A stretch of 25,441 nucleotides of DNA from Oscillospiraceae bacterium (lineage in GTDB: Bacteria > Bacillota > Clostridia > Oscillospirales > Oscillospiraceae). The DNA is taken from assembly GCA_017409645.1 (NCBI GenBank), contig JAFQSI010000200.1, forward strand, positions 1-25,441, written 5' to 3'. Below the pieces are notes generated by a model. It ran no database searches. It had not been told where the DNA came from and saw only the letters and a program-made list of their open reading frames with translations. A program made the position numbers and the translations under genes. How positions within the stretch are numbered: the first letter of the stretch is position 1; every line of letters starts with the position of its first letter. Positions 24,555 through 25,441 of the stretch are shown one piece after another.

Positions 24555-25222
24555 TTGATCACCGCCTTGTAGCCCAGCCCGTGGACGGTGACGATCTCGA
24601 AATCACGGCAGTCCGAAAGCTTGCTGCGCAGCTTGGTCATGTACACATCCACCGCCCGCGGACCAGAGGTGGTGTCCACGCTCCAGAACTCGTCCATGAG
24701 CTGGGTCCGGGTGAAGGTCTTGCGCGGATACGACAGCAGCTTGAAGAGCAGACTGAACTCCCGGTTCGTCAGGCTGATCTCCTCTCCGCGCAGGTAGGCG
24801 GTGCGCTCATCGGCGTCCATGACGAAGCTCCCCACCGTCAGGCGGCGGCTGGATGCGATCTTCGCCCGGCGCAGCAGGGCCCCGATCCGCAAAAACATCT
24901 CATCGAGATCCACCGGCTTGACCATATAGTCGTCCGCCCCCACCCGGTAGCCCCGCTGCCGGGATGCAAAATCCTCCCGGGCGGTCATAAAGAGGATGGG
25001 GATATTCTCATTCAGGCTCCGGACCGTGGCGGCGAACTCAAAGCCGTCGATGCCGGGCATCATCACATCGGTCACGATCAGGTCGAAGACCGTCTCATAC
25101 ATGGCGTCGTAGGCCGCCTCCGCACCGGGGCAGCCGGTGGCAGCATAGCCGCTGCGGCCCAGAAAGTCGCAGACCGTCCGGTTCAGATCCGGATCGTCCT
25201 CCACGACAAGGATACGAAACAT
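24551..25222 (-). CDS. OmpR/PhoB-family response regulator
   Basis: A 223-residue DNA-binding regulator. The receiver domain (about 1-118) has the acidic pocket E8-D9-D10, the phosphoacceptor D52 (LIVTDVMMPG), T80 and K102 (VKP). The C-terminal winged-helix domain (about 127-222) carries LTNREFSLLFKLLSYPRKTF and RAVDVYMTKLRSKL, typical of the family. It is the first gene of a four-gene operon and overlaps the kinase by four bases (ATGA). A promoter and a possible self-binding site lie directly upstream. The target genes probably include its own operon; whether it also controls other loci in the window is unknown. Confidence 0.95.
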   Translation of the reverse strand: MFRILVVEDDPDLNRTVCDFLGRSGYAATGCPGAEAAYDAMYETVFDLIVTDVMMPGIDGFEFAATVRSLNENIPILFMTAREDFASRQRGYRVGADDYMVKPVDLDEMFLRIGALLRRAKIASSRRLTVGSFVMDADERTAYLRGEEISLTNREFSLLFKLLSYPRKTFTRTQLMDEFWSVDTTSGPRAVDVYMTKLRSKLSDCRDFEIVTVHGLGYKAVIK

Positions 25223-25251
25223 GGTATTCCCTCCCAGGGTAGTTTCTTTTT

Positions 25252-25260
25252 ATTATAGCA
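25252..25260 (-). promoter_or_regulatory. Extended -10 promoter of the two-component operon
   Basis: On the minus strand, TGC directly before TATAAT (25257-25252) forms an extended -10 element. No good -35 box lies at 16-18 nt, which fits a promoter that needs an activator. The leader would be about 22 nt and includes a GGGAGG ribosome site. Confidence 0.6.
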
Positions 25261-25265
25261 CAAAA

Positions 25266-25282
25266 TGTTTCCGTATTGTTTC
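25266..25282 (-). promoter_or_regulatory. 11-bp-spaced direct repeat, candidate response-regulator binding site
   Basis: TGTTTC occurs at 25266-25271 and again at 25277-25282 (GAAACA on the transcribed strand). The repeat period is exactly 11 bp, the spacing typical of tandem OmpR/PhoB-family binding, and it covers the position of the missing -35 box. Confidence 0.45.
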
Positions 25283-25350
25283 AAAAAATCCCGGAAGCGG
25301 TGAACTGCTCCCCGTCAAGTGGACAGTGAAATAAAACAAAATATTTTTGT

Positions 25351-25383
25351 ACTTCCGGTGACTCGGTTTGGGTTGCCGGAAGT
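25351..25383. terminator. Hairpin inside the insertion-sequence end
   Basis: ACTTCCGG (25351-25358) and CCGGAAGT (25376-25383) form a perfect 8-bp stem with a 17-nt loop. Six T follow on the plus strand (25383-25388). It could stop transcription entering the element from the operon side or form part of the IS end structure. Confidence 0.45.
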
Positions 25384-25386
25384 TTT

Positions 25387-25441
25387 TTATGCAGCCAGAA
25401 GATAGTTCTGGTGCTTTTCCATTGGCGTCAGGACGCCCAGA
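25387..25441 (-). CDS. IS3-family transposase, C-terminal end only
   Basis: The last 17 residues before the stop, LGVLTPMEKHQNYLLAA, match the usual end of the IS3/IS150 integrase-core transposase, where a [GL]-x-[ST]-P-[MV]-E motif is followed by a short tail. The gene runs in from outside the window on the minus strand and stops at 25387. With so little visible, whether the copy is intact cannot be judged. Confidence 0.65.
   Translation of the reverse strand, partial: LGVLTPMEKHQNYLLAA

Larger units (their letters stand above)
25301..25441 (-). mobile_element. 3' end of an IS3-family insertion sequence (continues outside window)
   Basis: The stretch from TGAACTGCTCCCCGTCAAGT looks like the terminal inverted repeat of an IS3-group element, beginning with the usual TG. 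It is followed inward by the end of a transposase frame on the minus strand. The other end and any target duplication lie beyond the window. Confidence 0.65.

Overview
The window comes from a GC-rich Gram-positive bacterium of the Clostridia. S-layer-homology (SLH) anchors, dockerin modules, large secreted subtilases with Big_2 domains, strong GGAGG ribosome binding sites and sigma-A-type promoters together suggest an Oscillospiraceae-like gut anaerobe. That placement is inference, because no rRNA or other phylogenetic marker is present.

Region 1 (1-15144) is the striking part. Two operons stand back to back around a 382-bp AT-rich divergent promoter region (6019-6400). Each operon has the same order. 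The first gene encodes a small secreted protein with a cohesin-like domain and three SLH domains. After a 12- or 17-nt gap comes a giant secreted S8 (lactocepin/C5a-peptidase-like) protease carrying one dockerin module. The left operon runs on the minus strand and its protease is cut by the window edge. The right operon runs on the plus strand and is complete, with a 2571-residue protease. In both proteases the dockerin is internal, but at different places: inside the catalytic domain of the left enzyme, and inside the Fn3-like domain after the catalytic domain of the right one. The complete protease has no visible wall anchor of its own. I read the locus as a minimal cellulosome-like surface system for protein breakdown, in which SLH-bound cohesin-like proteins capture dockerin-bearing proteases. 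The domains are visible in the sequence; the binding partnership is inferred.

Region 2 (15145-19630) holds a terminator, nudC (NADH pyrophosphatase, plus), a convergent esterase (minus), and a plus-strand cluster of a membrane acyltransferase, an ECF sigma factor and a zinc-finger anti-sigma factor. Bidirectional hairpin terminators separate the convergent units.

Region 3 (19632-22279) has two tandem minus-strand CNNM/CBS (HlyC/CorC-like) membrane proteins. The first to be transcribed lacks the C-terminal CorC_HlyC domain and probably starts with TTG. Upstream lies a 258-bp gene-free block of nested inverted repeats that looks like a palindromic MITE/REP-type element.

Region 4 (22279-25441) is a tightly overlapping minus-strand operon: an OmpR-type response regulator, a short-loop sensor kinase and two membrane proteins of unknown function. 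Its promoter carries an 11-bp-spaced direct repeat. Just upstream the window ends in the 3' end of an IS3-family insertion sequence.
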